Shown: positions 57,655 through 57,747 of the stretch, piece after piece
Position numbering within the stretch: position 1 is the first letter of the stretch
How the letters are laid out: the number at the start of each line of letters is the position of its first letter
NCBI RefSeq assembly: GCF_003611735.1
Contig: NZ_RAWG01000015.1
Coordinates: 1-57,747, forward strand
Direction of reading: 5' to 3'
Length of the DNA stretch: 57,747 bases
From: Corallococcus sicarius
GTDB lineage: Bacteria > Myxococcota > Myxococcia > Myxococcales > Myxococcaceae
Program-made: the position numbers and the translations under genes
The notes under the pieces: generated by a model
What the model saw: only the letters and a program-made list of their open reading frames with translations
Told to the model about the DNA's origin: nothing
The model's database searches: none

Positions 57655-57747
57655 ATGAGCCGCATTGTCTGGAGTGTCGGAGGCACGGGGGTGCTGCTGT
57701 CGTGTCTCGCGGTGGCGTGGCTCCAGCGGCCCCTGGAGCCCCTCCCC
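57655..57747 (+). CDS. Start of a gene with an N-terminal membrane/signal segment (3' truncated)
   Basis: Thirty-one codons lie inside the window: M-S-R-I-V-W-S-V-G-G then a hydrophobic stretch (TGVLLSCLAVAWLQ) and P-L-E-P-L-P. GGAGGGG is 6 bases upstream of the ATG. The hydrophobic segment is a signal peptide or membrane anchor. The position after a MarR gene would fit an efflux protein but this is only a guess. Confidence 0.55.
   Translation, partial: MSRIVWSVGGTGVLLSCLAVAWLQRPLEPLP

Overview
The window (57.7 kb, uniformly very GC-rich with strong third-position GC) reads as a chromosomal segment of a myxobacterium, most likely Myxococcus/Corallococcus-like. This is inferred from gene content: many lipoproteins and secreted multi-domain proteins, an ELWxxDGT-repeat protein, Big_2 and chitobiase-like lipoproteins, an RNI-type leucine-rich-repeat protein, geosmin synthase and a histone H1-like Lys/Ala/Arg repeat protein. 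No rRNA, tRNA, CRISPR array, insertion sequence or intact prophage was found.

Layout. 0-0.5 kb: the 3' end of a beta-propeller-like gene whose last 127 bp occur again 380 bp downstream, a partial tandem duplication. 0.5-5.7 kb (minus strand): a compact operon of geosmin synthase followed by two family 2B encapsulin shell paralogues that carry a cyclic-nucleotide-binding-like insertion. This is the most interesting system here: a two-component protein nanocompartment with a terpene cyclase as predicted cargo. 5.9-9.7 kb: histone-like gene, then dapD, a ChrR-like zinc/cupin anti-sigma protein and dapE in one run, a small PRC-barrel-like gene, and a SelW-like start with an in-frame UGA. 9.8-13.3 kb: PLP-dependent decarboxylase, family 2 glycosyltransferase and mreB. 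13.3-19.2 kb: a large membrane-anchored protein and an export operon of MauG-type peroxidase, Tat metallophosphoesterase and monohaem cytochrome c. 19.3-28 kb: accessory enzymes, each of two with a divergent LysR regulator (isochorismatase hydrolase; SDR oxidoreductase), a DUF2156 acyl/aminoacyl transferase with C-terminal membrane helices, an MpaB-type oxygenase, a GerW-like protein and an LRR protein. 28-38 kb: secreted and surface proteins (GH16 glucanase, a frameshifted Big_2/propeller lipoprotein, a chitobiase-like lipoprotein, ELWxxDGT protein, two outer-membrane barrels). 37.8-47.4 kb: cell-wall enzymes (mtgA plus an NlpC/P60-like protein), aminopeptidase N, a JAMM-motif lipoprotein, a second lipoprotein overlapping an HpcH/HpaI-type aldolase, and a zinc-ribbon membrane protein. 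47.5-57.7 kb: a collagen-like/YadA-head/S74 surface lipoprotein, DUF2804 protein, NatAB-type ABC exporter, S33 peptidase, LEA14-like lipoprotein, panD, EcsC-like protein, MarR regulator, an eroded gene and the start of one more gene.

How the genes work together. Geosmin synthase and the two shells share an [SG]-L-G-[TM]-x-[AG]-x-R motif: at the N-termini of both shells, and behind each of the two cyclase domains. This suggests how cargo might dock. DapD and DapE catalyse steps of the succinylase route to diaminopimelate and sit near mreB; mtgA and the NlpC/P60-like gene are a second wall-related pair. The peroxidase/phosphoesterase/cytochrome trio looks like a periplasmic electron-transfer unit. 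Several loci look eroded or miscalled: frameshifts at 29498-29503 and near 57451, and C-terminal remnants at 20921-21034 and 33443-33622. Some of these may be sequencing errors in homopolymers. All functional assignments rest on reading motifs by eye; no database search was run.
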